Assembly (NCBI RefSeq): GCF_005239225.2
Contig: NC_133288.1
Span: 18,482,169-18,546,168, forward strand
Source of the DNA: Populus alba
Taxonomy: Eukaryota > Streptophyta > Magnoliopsida > Malpighiales > Salicaceae
Length of the DNA: 64,000 nucleotides
Reading direction: 5' to 3'
The position numbers and the translations under genes were made by a program. Below are positions 12,401 to 24,300 of the stretch, in pieces; position 1 is the stretch's first letter, and each line of letters begins with the position of its first letter. Under the pieces are notes generated by a model that saw only the letters and a list, made by a program, of their open reading frames with translations, ran no database searches and was not told where the DNA came from.

Positions 12401-12861
12401 CTGTCCCAGGCCAGCCTGAGCTCCTACCTTGCTCCCTTGAAGACTCATTTCGGAGCATTTCCTTCTCGAAATCAATTGACAATTCAACTGAGTTTAGCAG
12501 TTCCCGGTTCTCCAACATTCTTGGGCCTCGAGAAGAAGATGAGGAGGGAAAGGAGAGACCACTGGTCCTCCGGAACAAGTCACCAAGATGGCATGAACAG
12601 TTGCAATGCTGGTGCCTTAATTTCCGCGGGAGAGTGTCGGTTGCCTCTGTCAAGAACTTTCAGCTTGTTGCTGCAACGCAGCCTGCTGCTGGTGCACCAA
12701 CACCTTCGCAGCCTGCTCAATCTGATCATGACAAGGTGATTCTTCAATTCGGTAAGGTTGGCAAAGATATGTTCACCATGGATTACCGGTATCCTTTGTC
12801 CGCATTCCAGGCTTTCGCCATCTGCTTGAGCAGCTTTGACACTAAATTGGCATGTGAATAG
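9446..12861 (+). CDS. Tubby-like F-box protein (copy 2, complete)
   Basis: Four coding exons with phase-consistent GT-AG junctions: 9446-9793, 10026-10113, 11073-11205 and 12156-12861, giving 424 residues, the usual length for plant TLPs. Residues about 51-100 form the F-box ([20 protein letters not shown], then VCRAWREMC). From about 117 the tubby domain starts with [18 protein letters not shown] and runs to the end [15 protein letters not shown]. The lysine/arginine-rich [12 protein letters not shown] block lies in the part of the barrel that binds phosphoinositides in this family. Expected role: membrane-tethered F-box protein that can act in SCF ubiquitin ligases and in stress or hormone signalling; this is family knowledge. 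The start fits the family N-terminus ([20 protein letters not shown]). It is the tandem partner of the gene at 488-2237. Confidence 0.96.
9812..9855 (+). repeat. Perfect 22-bp tandem duplication in intron 1 of tubby-like copy 2
   Basis: The unit TTGTCTTTCTCTCTATAATATC occurs twice head to tail, 18 bp after the exon 1 donor. No base differs, so the event is recent or the two copies are kept alike. Confidence 0.85.
11982..12046 (+). mobile_element. 3' end of a SINE in intron 3 of tubby-like copy 2
   Basis: GATTAGTCGAGGTACACCCAAGCTGGCCCAAACACCC followed by (AAT)n closely resembles the 3' end of the fuller SINE at 52733-52930 (GGATTAGTCGTGGTGCGCGC..., (AAAT)n). The tRNA-like 5' half is missing. 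Copy 1 shows no such sequence in the matching intron, so insertion followed the gene duplication or was lost there. Confidence 0.65.
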
Positions 12862-14570
12862 AAAAGAAAATGGCAAGAGATATAGAACATGTAGTTTCCT
12901 AGATGGTATCTTCTATGGCTTTCTAGGATGGGGCGGTTGTGTGCAGCCAGTCACTGTACAACTTATAGTTGACTGGAAGGCGCAGAACATCTCCTCGCAT
13001 TTGACTGGTCTTTCCTTTCCCACTCCCCCCCCCCTCTGTTTCCATTGGCTTAGTTTGTTTGTATGATTCCATCGTACACTTTCGTGCTGTTGTTAAATCC
13101 GTTGCTTTTCATATGACAAAAACATGTTCGTACGTGTTAACCATGAAGTAATTCGACTCCCAGCGGCATGTTTATGGGATGAGACGATGGTGTGTTTGTG
13201 TGAGAATACATGTCTAGTCGTCATTACTTTGATACTTTGACTTTGTTCATAAAGTGTGTGTGTGTATATATATATACATATATATTATTTATGAATGGAT
13301 TTAATATTTAATTAATGAATATAAAGAAAAATTAAAATTTTATTAATTTAATATTTGATTAATAAATCTAATATTCTTGATATAAAAATATTTTATAAAT
13401 AAAATTATTATAATTATGAGATTTTGATTCTATCGAAGTTCCCCCCCTAAATATCATTGCTTATTTTATTAAGATTGTATATTAGTTAGAGCCACTAAGA
13501 TTTATACATGTTATGTTTTTTTATAAAATAAAACAAGTTGTTTTTATAACTTAGATAAAAAGATATATAAAATTAATATGTAGATATTTGTTGAAAGACA
13601 AGTATACTTAATTGACATGCATGAGGATTCTGTTTAGAGATATCACATGTATATATAAAAAGGTTTACATGGCAGTTGTGTAAGTAATTTTTAGACATTT
13701 TAATCAAGATTATTAAGTTATCTTACATGTGAAATGAGACATTTTAATCCTAACAAGAAGTTGTTATAATCAATGGTAGCAACTAACAAGCAAATAGATA
13801 TTTGACATAATATTGATTGTAAAATCCTTGCACAATGAGGAATTATATTTGAAAAGAGTTTTAAATTTTATTCAAATGATTAATGTTTATGGTATTGAGA
13901 ACAAATATGATTTTAAAAAGGTAAATATATTTCATGCTATAATATCTAAATCGGAACATTTATGATGAAAGGATAATAATTACACTAAAAAACTACTCAC
14001 TAAAAGTTTAAGTTAAACCACTTATGACTTTTCTAATATTTAAAGGATCATAACACTTTGCTAGATGATGCACTTGATTTTGGTAAATTGATAATAAATT
14101 AAATTTATTTTATTTATTTAGGATTATAATATATATTTAGGTCAACTTATTAGGAATCTAATGGGTCATACATATTAAGAACTATTGGTTAGAAATTAAT
14201 CTGAAATAATTAATCAAGCGTGACTTGTTTGTGAATAAGTTTTAGAAATTAAAGACTAAAATGTAATTAATATAAGGAATTATAATTCTAGACCTAGAAA
14301 ATCAATTAGAGACTTGAAAGAATAATTTTTTAAAAAATTATTATGAAATAATATATATGATATTATTCAAGAAGCAAATTGATATTTTATTATTTATAGG
14401 GTTATCAAGTTTCCATATAAATAAAATGGTATGTCTCATATTTTGTGTAAAGAAAAACTATGTAAGTTATAGAACATATATAGAGAAACACTTGCAAGTT
14501 TCCAAAAGTTATTTTTCTCAAAAGTAAATTCATTTTTTATTTAAAAAAAAGGTCTTGGTTTTTGTTCCAG
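12862..14570. other. 3' UTR of tubby-like copy 2, then AT-rich intergenic DNA
   Basis: The first about 250 bases are likely 3' UTR (similar to the sequence after copy 1). A TG/TA microsatellite lies at about 13251-13290. The rest is AT-rich with no gene that I can support; the part near the gypsy tail may be decayed retrotransposon. Confidence 0.45.
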
Positions 14571-14574
14571 TTAT

Positions 14575-14682
14575 GATTCGATCCAAATTACAGCAAATGA
14601 TCCATTGCAAGTTCCAACAACTACAAGATCAAGGGCAAAGAAGCTTAAAGATTCAATCAATAAGCTTATTCAGAGTATTTGA
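14575..14682 (+). pseudogene. C-terminal tail of a Ty3/gypsy polyprotein
   Basis: A 35-residue reading frame ending in TGA contains ITANDPLQVPTTTRSRAKKL followed by KDSINKLIQSI. The pattern of short basic TRSRAKKL motif and a helical NxLIQ ending is the usual C-terminus of plant gypsy Pol proteins (family knowledge). No integrase or RT is seen upstream, where the DNA is AT-rich and decayed. Confidence 0.6.
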
Positions 14683-14779
14683 ACCAATATGAAATTTAAG
14701 GATGCTACAATTTCAACAAGTGATGATTAAATATTAGTAAATATAAAATATATGCAAGAGGAATTTGATCTGAGCCCAA

Positions 14780-15320
14780 TTATTTTGCAATGGTGGGCTA
14801 ATTAATTTCAACGAGCAGTTTTAAGTTTTTTTTTTTAATGCATAATTTTACTCTAACAAGATCTGGCCAATGGATTAAACTAAAACTTTACCAAAAATTT
14901 CTAAAGGTTTTGTTATATATTAAGTTAAACTTTCAGGTCAATTGGATATCAATAAGATCTAGAAGCTACCGTGCAAAGATTGTATTAGTTTTCTAGTTGG
15001 TTTATGATTTTTTTTTCTATTTTATTTAAAACTCTTTTATTATTTTTCTAGTGTTTCTTATGATATTTTTACCTATTATAAATAGAAGTATTTAGCTTGA
15101 ATTTAGTTTTTTTTAAGGGGGCAAACTTTGATTCACAAGTATTACTGTGTGTATGAGGTTTCGTTCATATTTTTAGTTGTTCATTAAACTACTTTGACTT
15201 ATCAAATAATTAATCAAGCTTTATGGCATCTTCTGTATTTTTCGTTCATGTCTCTTTATAGGTATAGATGTTGGGTGAGGATTCAGTTATAATTTTGGGC
15301 CTTAATATAAGTTATTGTTG
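14780..15320 (+). mobile_element. Probable gypsy LTR fragment next to the polyprotein tail
   Basis: Follows the polyprotein tail after a short polypurine-like stretch. It has the look of a poplar gypsy LTR: ACCTATTATAAATAGAAGTA (a TATA-type box near 15070), then a leader of mixed sequence. No second LTR was found, so the borders are approximate. Confidence 0.4.
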
Positions 15321-17480
15321 TGTCAAACTCAAATGCCAAACCTGCTCTTAGCTTTCCTAAAAAGGTTGAGAGAAAGGATGATGCAATTCAAATTAAACCA
15401 AATGATCTAATACATGTGTTAATTAGGTCTATTATAAGGTCAAATAGACATTTAATGAGTTAATTAAAGATATTTGAGCTTTATTTCATATAAGACTTGC
15501 AAATTCAACTTATTTTTTTACTTACATGCGAACCAAAATTATTTTTCATGATTCACTGTTTTACACTAACAAGCTAGAATTTTATCAGAGGTTTCTAGAT
15601 ATCTTGTTTTATATTGGGTTTATAATTGTTAAAGTAAAATCATCTATTATAAAGAATAAGCCCAAAATTGTCTCTAATGGTGAAATTAATTAGCCCCCAT
15701 CACGAGATATTTAGGTCCATGTTGTAGATGAATTAAACTTTTTTTTGTATACAAATTAGATTGATTAAGGTTTGATTATTACTTGTTGAAGTTTTAATCT
15801 CCTTGAAATTCACATTTGCTTAAATACTCTTAAATTCTCATTAGCTGAAATATATATATTTTGTAATTTTCTAAATGGATTAGTATTTTTAAAATAAATA
15901 GATTAATTTTTTTAAATTCCAAACAATTTATTTTTTTTTTTTGCTAAAATTGAATGGAATTTCAAAATGATAAAATAAATAGAGTTTTTAATTTGAAATT
16001 TTAATTTTTTTTATTTGGTCCTAAAACACTTTAGGATATTAATAAGAATTTTAATATGATTGATTTTCTTATTAAATCTTTAAAAAATTTTTTTCAAAAA
16101 TTCTTTATTTCATTGATCTTAAATTAGTTTAGGATGTTAATAAAAAAAATTAATATGATTAATTTTATTATTAAATCTTGATTGTTTCCAAGAAAATATG
16201 TATTAGATAAGAATTTATAAAGTTTGAAAAATTATCAAATTAAGTTTGATTTAATATTTATAAATGTTAAAAATATTATTTTAAAAGTATACATAACTCC
16301 TATAATTTGAATTAAAAGCATGCAATAGGTTTGATTATGCATAGTCACGTATCTTTATGCATGGTGGAATGATTGTGGGCATTAAAATATTAATATGATT
16401 GTGTTTTTTTTTTATTGTTGAATGAATGTAATATTAAACATGGTATGCATGTTCTGTCTTTTTTCTATTTTTTTTATGGTTTGTAAAATTATTTTTTTTA
16501 TTTTATTTTTAATTCACCTCGAATGTAAATTGATGTTTACTTTTTAATTATGTAAATGTAATTTAAAAAATAAAAATTTAGATAAAAAATTTATTTTATA
16601 ATCTAAAAAAAAAAACAATGAAAAACAATACAATTTTAATGCTTGTAAGGACTTAAACAGATTTACAGCAACTTCCTATATTTTAACTCCCTAATTCCCT
16701 TCAATATCTAAGAAGAGAATTAGTTTAGTTATATACATAATCAGCCATAATTATCCTTATAAATGTGATTTTAAATTATACATGCATAATAATAAATATC
16801 CCATCCATGCCTGCACTCTGTACAACCCCATGTGATTTTACTCCGCCTGCCGGCTGGAGGACTAGCTAGTCATTTGCCTTCAACCTCTCCTATGGCAGAA
16901 CTTTTATCGCTGTCACCACCGCAGCCACACATGCAGCCCTGTAACTGATGATTCTCGTCAAGTCTTCTGTCAAAATGGATCAGATCAGTCCGTTTTTCAG
17001 CTTAGACAGGCAACTAATGTGAGCTGAGCTGTCCTGTTTGGCACTTCCAGTTCTTCCCGTACCATGGGAAAAGAAAGGTAAAGTGACCGGCTTCTATGCA
17101 TCCGGCTTCAGCTTTCAACAGACAATCATCGGAATACTTTGACTGTTTTTGGAAGTATCGACCATTGTTTTTTAACATTAATATATTAAAACAATTCAAT
17201 AACATAAAAACCAAGAACAATCTCCATGCTAGACACACTACAGAATCCTTGAGATGCTCGGAACTTTTAAAGTCTAGGGTGCCATAGCCCCCCGTACGCT
17301 CTTCCTAGGCCCGCGTTCTGGTAATAAAGGTTTTGTGTATGCATACGAATCCAAGAAGAACGGAAAAGGAAAATGGAAAAAAGGAGTACAGATCCTAGAT
17401 GGGTGTTGCTCCTACTAGTTTCTTTGTTTTTATCAGTGTTTTGCTTTTATCTGCCAGTTAATTTAAGCCCTGTTAATTTA
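15320..17480. other. AT-rich intergenic DNA with a more complex patch at 16.8-17.3 kb
   Basis: Mostly AT-rich and featureless. Between about 16800 and 17330 the sequence is less AT-rich and non-repetitive, with short ORFs on both strands but no family signal and no convincing splice structure. It could be a non-coding transcript or a gene relic. Confidence 0.35.
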
Positions 17481-17998
17481 TAAAAATTAGTTTATTTTTA
17501 AAAAATAAATTATTTTTTGATGTTTAATATTGTAAATGAAAAATAAGTTGGAAAACATTTTCCAGTGTTTAGTTGTGTTATGAAAAATAAGCTGAAAATA
17601 ACTTATTATTATTTTATTTTTTTTAAAATTTATTAAAATAACGAGAAACAAATCTTATAAATTAGAAAGTTGAATGAGAATAAAAATTGAAAAAATATAT
17701 AATTTCATAAATTATCTTAAATAAATAAAATAATAATAAAAAAAATAAAGATTAAATCTAAAAAATTAAAAATTAAAAACTTAAAATAATAATAATAATA
17801 ATAATAATAATTAACATTTCATAAATTATTTCAAATAAAATAAGTAACAATCAAAAAAATAAGGATCAAATTTGATAGATAAAAAATTTCAATTAAAAAA
17901 GGATAAGAGAAAAAGCAAATAACAATTATAAAAATCAAAACCAAAATTAATATAAAAATTAAATTTTAAGAGGTAAAATTAAAAAATAAATATTCAAA

Positions 17999-18029
<31 letters not shown>

Positions 18030-18340
18030 GCAATTAAAAGTTTGAGGATTAAATTTGATATAATCAGCAAATAATATGACATTTTCTAATTTTTTCACAA
18101 CTTCCTGAAAAATGTTTTTTCGCCCAAAATAAAAGGAAAAACACTTTCTTGAAAACCAACCAAATTTTTCTTTGACTAAAAAGTATTTCATTAACTGAAA
18201 AATGTTTTTTATTGATTAATTTTTTTAATAATAAAAAAATACAAAAAAAATTTAAAAAAATAATTTTTATAAAACCATTTTTTTTCAAAAACAATCGTTT
18301 TGACACAGCTATTTAAAAAGCACTACTCCCAAACAAGCAC
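17480..18340. repeat. Dispersed AT-rich element, GAAAATGTTTTCC family
   Basis: Begins with GGAAAACATTTTCCAGTGTTT and carries phrases found again at 34190-34400, 46080-46577 and 51780-52510: CATAAATTATTTCAAATAAAAT, GAGGATTAAATTTGATATAATCAGC and AAAAATGTTTTT/CAC TTTCTTGAAAACCAA-like blocks. It includes (AAT)n at about 17785-17810 and (AT)n at about 18002-18030. Four copies of one family in 64 kb suggest a non-autonomous mobile element. Confidence 0.6.
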
Positions 18341-19280
18341 ACGTTTAACTTTCTCGAGGGAGGGGAGCCTATATTGACACGTGACAGGCCTAGATGGATT
18401 CTTTTCATTCTTCTTCTTCTTCTTCTTTATAACTGTAGATGTTAAAGTTAATTTACACACCTCGATCAATCTATTAATATTCTAAAGTAAATGAACAGGA
18501 AAGCGTTGAATCTATTAATATTCTTTTCATTCTTCTTCTCTCTTGGTTAGCTGGTTATGGTCATTTCCTTGTCACTGAAATTATAATTTAGAAAGCGGAC
18601 AAAGAAAGTTCTTTGAGGCTAGACGAAGGTGGTCCTGCCCTATTTTGTCCACTTCATAGTACATAGTTCAAAAACCATGACATGTTTTGTCTCATTCTAT
18701 GGATTTTTTTTATCCCCGTAAGCTAAATAAAAATCAAAAAGAGAAAACGAAAGGAAGAAAACTAAATAAATGATAGCTAGGAAAGAGAAGGACATGTTAA
18801 ATTTTTTTAATGTAAGAAAATATGTTAAGTTAATATTCGCGTTTTTAAAAACAGTAATAAAAATATGAGATTTAAGTTATTTTACTTTACCAAGTTAATG
18901 AGTTTGATTAATTTAACAATATAATTAAAAAAAATACTAACATTAAATAAAGTTTTTTTTTTGCAATAATTAATTATAAAAATATAAATTATTAATATCA
19001 TATTTAAAAAATAAAAAAGCTCCCCCACATACTTATCGTCATTCTATGGTGAACAACTCTCTATCATTAAAAATGACTCATTCAAAATGACTTTATCGTT
19101 GTTATGAAAGGCTACATTACAACATAAAAAAAAGAACGCATGTGTTTCAGAGCAACAACTTTTAAAAAAAACCAAACAAAATATTATGTAGTGAATATCT
19201 TAGGATTATATTTAATCAACCAATCTCATTTAAATAAAAAACAAAATCACTTTTAAAAAAGCAAAACTTAACAAAGAACA
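18340..19280. other. AT-rich intergenic DNA
   Basis: Contains a CTT microsatellite near 18410-18426 and no gene that I can support. Confidence 0.4.
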
Positions 19281-19509
19281 AAAAATTAAAAATTAAATGA
19301 CCCGAAATAACCTCGGTCATTTTCAAAATTAGTGAAAGATCCTATAGAAAGCAAATAAAAAAATAATAGAGTTCAATCTCCAATTAAATAAATGCTAATG
19401 GATGAAACCGAAAAAATATTAGCTCAAATAAGAGGGAAAAAACTATACAAACTCGAGCGAATTTTCTAAATCTGAGTTACTTTCTTAAACTCACAACCCC
19501 CGAAATCAT

Positions 19510-19770
19510 AGACCAATACTTAATCAAGAAGCTTAATTCTCAATCAATTTAATGTTGAAGGATTAAATAAAAAAAAAATCAATTAAAAAATTTATTAAAG
19601 TAAAACAAATAGCAATAATAAAAATGAAAATCAAATCTAATAAGAAAAAAAAATAAAATCCTAGATCCATATTCAATCAAGAAGCTTAATTCTCAATCAA
19701 TTTAATGTTGAAAGATGAAATAAAAAAAATTATTAAAATAAAACAAATAATAATAAGAAAAATGAAGATT
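19510..19770. repeat. Direct duplication of about 150-bp units
   Basis: The phrase TCAAGAAGCTTAATTCTC plus CAATTTAATGTTGAA occurs near 19524-19560 and again near 19676-19712, each followed by similar A-rich sequence. It is a local duplication inside AT-rich repeat DNA. Confidence 0.6.
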
Positions 19771-20697
19771 AAATGTGCTAGGAAAAAAATAGAAGATAAA
19801 ATCATAAAAAAAAAAAATTTAAAAATTATCTCAAATAAAATAAATAGCAATTAAAAGAATTAGAACTAATTTTGATATTTTAAAAAAAATTTAAATATAA
19901 TAAAATTAAAAAAAAACCCTTCAATTTTATAAATTATTTTAAATAATAAAAAAACAAAAACCAAATATATATAAAAAAAATGGCTTTTTTTAAAACTTTG
20001 AAAAGCACATGAAAATTATGTATAATAGAAAAAAACAAAATCATCAATGTCAAACCGGAGGTAAACAAGACACGCATCATATGGAAAGGGAGGGGTTGCT
20101 GCATGTGTCGCTGGAACGACGAATGCATTACTGCTCCAGCTAATTTTTTTAAAGTAATATGTTATATTTATTAAAATATCAATTTATTTTTCAATTAACT
20201 GAATTATAATAAAAAAAAAAAAGCCCCTTGAAAACTGATAAAAAAATTCTGCTCATAATAAGAATAATTTAATAATTTTATTGAGCTTAGAAAAAGTAAA
20301 AAAAAAAACTCTTAAATGTCAAAGTAATTTATTTATTGCTCTGTGATTTTAAAATATTAAAAAAAATCTATTTACCCTGGCCAAATCCAATAATGAGTAA
20401 TGGACATGGTGAAAAAACTATATTACACCTGTATCCATCCTGAGAATAAGAAAATTATCATTACACTGTCTCTTGATAATCACTGATGCGTTTAGTTTTT
20501 TTAAAATTTATTAACAAATGGACAGAAAAATACCTAAAAAGAAAGAAAATAACGATAGAAAAGGATAGTTTTTGTCACTATGTTTGCAAACACGAGGTGA
20601 CAGAAATTTGTACAGTTATATGGGCTGAGGAGATTTTGCATTCATCTTTTACAATTTACAAAAGATAATTAATTGTACCACAATTCACAACTACTGG

Positions 20698-20971
20698 AAC
20701 TAGCTAGCAACTAAGATTCTAAAAGAAATTAATAAAAAGACAGAGTCCTGCCCTGTGCCGGAGAAAGAAAAAGAGAAGGCAAGCCCTCCTCGCAGAAACA
20801 CACCAGACCCTTGTTCATCAGGCATGCAAACACTTGAGATCTCACCTGACCGATGTTCAGAAGAGAGCCAGCCACGCAAGACAAATTCAGGCCGGCTAAC
20901 CACAAAAGGAGCCACAGGGCTAAGAACTTCAACTGATTGACAGATTCCGAGAAGTGAGCACTACTTTCCAT
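20698..20971 (-). CDS. Second ORF of the 21-kb island, small hydrophobic protein or first exon
   Basis: ATG at 20971-20969 opens a frame starting MESSAHFSESVNQLKFLALW and continuing with a strongly hydrophobic stretch rich in L and W (about residues 15-36), like a signal anchor. After ...LLNIGQ comes CAG|GTGAGA at about 20845, a strong donor, so the coding part may end there and continue in an exon that I could not find; unspliced it runs to a stop near 20729. It begins five bases after the stop of the ORF at 20977-21138. I do not recognise the family. The setting (less AT-rich DNA in AT-rich surroundings, shared upstream TATA) argues for a real transcript but not for the exact product. Confidence 0.3.
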
Positions 20972-20976
20972 CGTAT

Positions 20977-21138
20977 CTAAACTGAAGTGCCGGTAACTGC
21001 ACCTCCGGCGCTGCTTGTAACTGGGGGGCCTTTTCTCAAGGAGGCATATGTATACCGATCAAACTCTGCTTGAGGTTTCCATAGATGATCACCAGGGCTC
21101 AGGCCACCCGTGACCATTACTGGGTCAGACTCAGACAT
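20977..21138 (-). CDS. First ORF of the 21-kb island, 53-residue hydrophilic protein
   Basis: ATG at 21138, TAG at 20979-20977. The protein starts MSESDPVMVTGGLSPGDHLW, continues with an aromatic FDRYTYASLRKG block and ends in a small-residue-rich tail (SSAGGAVTGTSV). Codon use is balanced and unlike the AT-rich flanks, which is why I list it despite its length. I do not recognise the family. It could be a small secreted or cytosolic peptide, a peptide-encoding upstream ORF for 20971, or the relic of a larger gene. Confidence 0.35.
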   Translation of the reverse strand: MSESDPVMVTGGLSPGDHLWKPQAEFDRYTYASLRKGPPVTSSAGGAVTGTSV

Positions 21139-21227
21139 CAGATAGACTGAAGGATCTCTCTCTCAGTCTCGCTTATGAAAAGAAAAGTGAATCACAAATA
21201 ATAAGTGCAGGCCCATACCACGCATAC

Positions 21228-21242
21228 TGTTGACTATATATT
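21228..21242 (-). promoter_or_regulatory. TATA-like box upstream of the 21-kb ORF pair
   Basis: The minus strand reads ACAAATATATAGTC, about 95 bases before the start at 21138. A GGTATGGGCC motif follows it. Spacing fits a plant core promoter, but AT-rich flanks make chance TATA matches common. Confidence 0.3.
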
Positions 21243-22150
21243 TGTAAAGGTAGTTATGATTATTATTTTAAATATTTTTTATTTAAAAAATATATTAATA
21301 ATATTTTTTTTTTTATTTTTAAAATTAATACATGATTTGAAAATATAAAAATATATTATTTTTAAAAAAAAAATTAACAATTTTTTAATTTTCTTTTAAA
21401 ATACAATACAAACACGCATATCGTGAGCATACACAGCATGTACGGGGGTGTGATGGAATTTTCTAATTGTCGAGAAGAGGAGGGCTGTTTGTAAGAGTTA
21501 TTTTTTTTAAAGCATTTTTTTATTAAAATAATATTTTTTTATATTTTAAAACTTATTATATTAAAATGATATAGAAATATTAAAAAAATATATTAATTTA
21601 AAATAAAAAAATAATAATAAATTTTTAAAATATAAAAATATATAAAAATAAATTGTAACTTCACCCATGCATGTTCCACTTCTCCACGCTATATATAATC
21701 CCATGATCAGCTTTTGTGTTCATGGTTTTTGACATGTCTTACCTCATTGGTATCAAATTTTAACTTTTTTCTTTTTCAAGTTGTTAATAATTTGCTATAT
21801 ATATATATATATTCGCAGACTACAATAGAAAAATCTCATACGAAAATTGATCCAAGGACAGCTATTATTTTGCCTTTTTATTAGTTTATATATTGGGATA
21901 ATTTTCTTGGATTTTTGCTTCATCAAGAATTAACAAGAGTCCGGTGTGTTTGATTGTGATTATTTTTTAAAAGTATTTTTTTATTTTAAAATATATTAAA
22001 ATAATATATATTTTTAATTTAAAAAAAATTATTTTTAACATCAACATATCAAAATGATTTTAAAATATCAAAAATATATTAATTTAAAATAAAAAAATTA
22101 AATAATTTTTTTTCAAAATTAATTTTTAAAACAGAGAGCTAAACAGGAAT
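21243..22150. repeat. Cluster of AT-rich dispersed repeats (three copies)
   Basis: At about 21250-21420, 21485-21660 and 21935-22145 the sequence shows the same plan: a short mixed edge (TGTTTGTAAGAG, GTGTTTGATTGTGATT), then TTAAAATATATTAAAATAAT- and CATCAAAATGATTTTAAAAT-like blocks, then an A-rich end. The same plan is seen at 5385, 25316, 33490, 37870, 51355, 52985 and 63375. Confidence 0.5.
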
Positions 22151-24300
22151 GCCTGGCTATTGGGGTATTTATGTTTTTTCTAAGTGGCCATTAGTTATTG
22201 AAGAATTAAACAGGGATATATGTGTTTTTTTAGTTTTGTAGCACAGTTCAAAGTCAGTTTTTTTAAAAAGTTACATTAAAGGATATTTTAATGTTTTAAT
22301 GTTTTTAAATATAGTAAAATAACAACTTTAATCTTGAAACAAAAAAAATTTAAAACATGTTTTTTATTTAATGAATCAGGTTACAAATTTAAAAAATTAA
22401 CATGGATTAATATTAATTTTTTTCTTCATCATTTTTTTATTGGGATATTCCTAATATCATAATTTAGGTTGCGAGTTTAGCGAGTTAATCTGAGTTGGCT
22501 CGAACTTGATTACTGGATTACAAGTTTATTCGTGTTGACTTAGAATTGACCCGTATGGCTCTTTTTTTTTTTTTTTTTTTAATTTCATCGTTCTATATTT
22601 AATAGGTTGAGAATTGACCTATATACCATTTATTTCCTTTTAAAAAATATTTTTTCTAGTTTGGTTCATTTATTATTATTACCAAATATTTTATCATGTA
22701 ATTAAAATAAAATCAACTTATTTAATTCACTTAGGCCTATAATTTAAATTATAAATTTTTTTAATATGTTTACATCATTTAAATATTTTATTTTTTAGCC
22801 TGGACATAGCTAGGGTCTACAAGTTTTCCTATAAACATAAGTTCCGTTTTTCTTTCTCAAAATAGTTTTCCTATAAACATAACATAAAATGACGATCAAA
22901 AGTTCCGTTTTTATTTATCTTTTTTTCCGCCCACAATTAATTCAGACACGGATACGACAAAGTTTGGTGGAGCACTGGATTAATTGAAACCTAACTGGAT
23001 TTAAGTTTTGCGGTCCTACATACTACCAAGGAGAAGAGACTTCAATAGACTCGCAGAGTGGTTACTAAGTGCCACTTTTTACATGACAACACCAGAGGCA
23101 TGCAGCACAATAGACTATAGAGTATAGACTTCTATGGTTTTTTTTTTTTACTAATTAGTATAACGTGTTAAATTAAATTTTTTTAATATTAAAAAAATAT
23201 TAAGACATTACTAACATGTTTTTAAGAAGTAAAGAAAACTTCAATCATGCAGGGATTGACCATATTACCAAAATAACTTGATATGTTTAAAAATAATTTG
23301 GATAATCAAGAAAAAAAACATAGTTTAATTAAAATAACTTCAAGAAAAGTATGTTTTTTTAAAAAAAAAAAAAAACATTGAAACAACAACATATTAGATT
23401 GACCTAAATCAACTAATGTTAACATGTAAAATCCTTAATCTAAGTTATAAGACTGTGATAATCTCATAGAAAATAAGTAAAAAAAACACATTAAAGTATA
23501 ATTCTCAATCAATCCTAATATTGAATAATAAAATTAAAAAAAAATTAAAAAAAAAAAAACCTACGTTAACCATGGTTAACCTATCAAACCTTTATCGTTA
23601 AACCAAAATAAACCAATATAAAGCAAATGAAAACAAATTATGAATTTCAATTCTCAATCAAAATTCAATATTGAAAAGTAAAATTGAAGAAAAAAATTAA
23701 TTAAAAATAACAAAAAAGATCCGAGTCAACCCGAGTCAACTCATTAAAACCTTGACTCGGGTCATGCGTTCGTGGTGAAATAAATTGAAAAAAAAATACA
23801 AAAGAACAAAAAAATCTTGAGTCAAAATACTTAATCCGCAGCTCAGCTTATGATACTAGGATATAAAACAAACTAAAATAAATTATAAAACTTAATCTCC
23901 ATTAAACCTAATGTTAGATGAAATTGAAAGAAAAAAATTAAAAAAATATTGTTTCAATGAACATTACTTTTTGTTGAAGAATGATTTTCCCTCCTCGTTT
24001 AGTTTTTATAAAAAAAAAACATTTAATTAAAAAACTATTCAATTCAAGCCAGATTAATCAACCAAAACAACCTGTCAAGCTGAATAATGATATCAATAAA
24101 ATAAAAACATAATATATGAATACCAATTTTCAACTGTGAGAATAACTGTGGGAATTTGCAGTTATGAAAGCTCAAAATGGGGTGATAAAAAGAATCAAAT
24201 TGTGAAAAGGGTTAAAAGAGCTTCCGAAGAAAGAAAGTACTGAACTTAAATGTGTTGGTAAAAGCATTTTTTTTATGGGATGTGTGGTTTTGATGAGAAC
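22150..24300. other. AT-rich intergenic DNA with GAGTCAACCCGAGTCAAC motifs
   Basis: Holds AT-rich repeat-like DNA. Around 22480-22560 and 23715-23770 there are phrases about GTTGACTCGGGT and its complement, including a near-perfect internal repeat CCGAGTCAACCCGAGTCAAC and the partner CTTGACTCGGGTCATG, which could form a stem. No gene can be supported. Confidence 0.4.

Noticed and set aside
16800..17330. Less AT-rich patch considered as a gene
   Set aside because: No frame on either strand holds a family motif or a plausible set of splice sites.
18064..18306. Lys/Phe-rich minus-strand ORFs
   Set aside because: Composition is what AT-rich repeat DNA gives by chance; they overlap a dispersed element.
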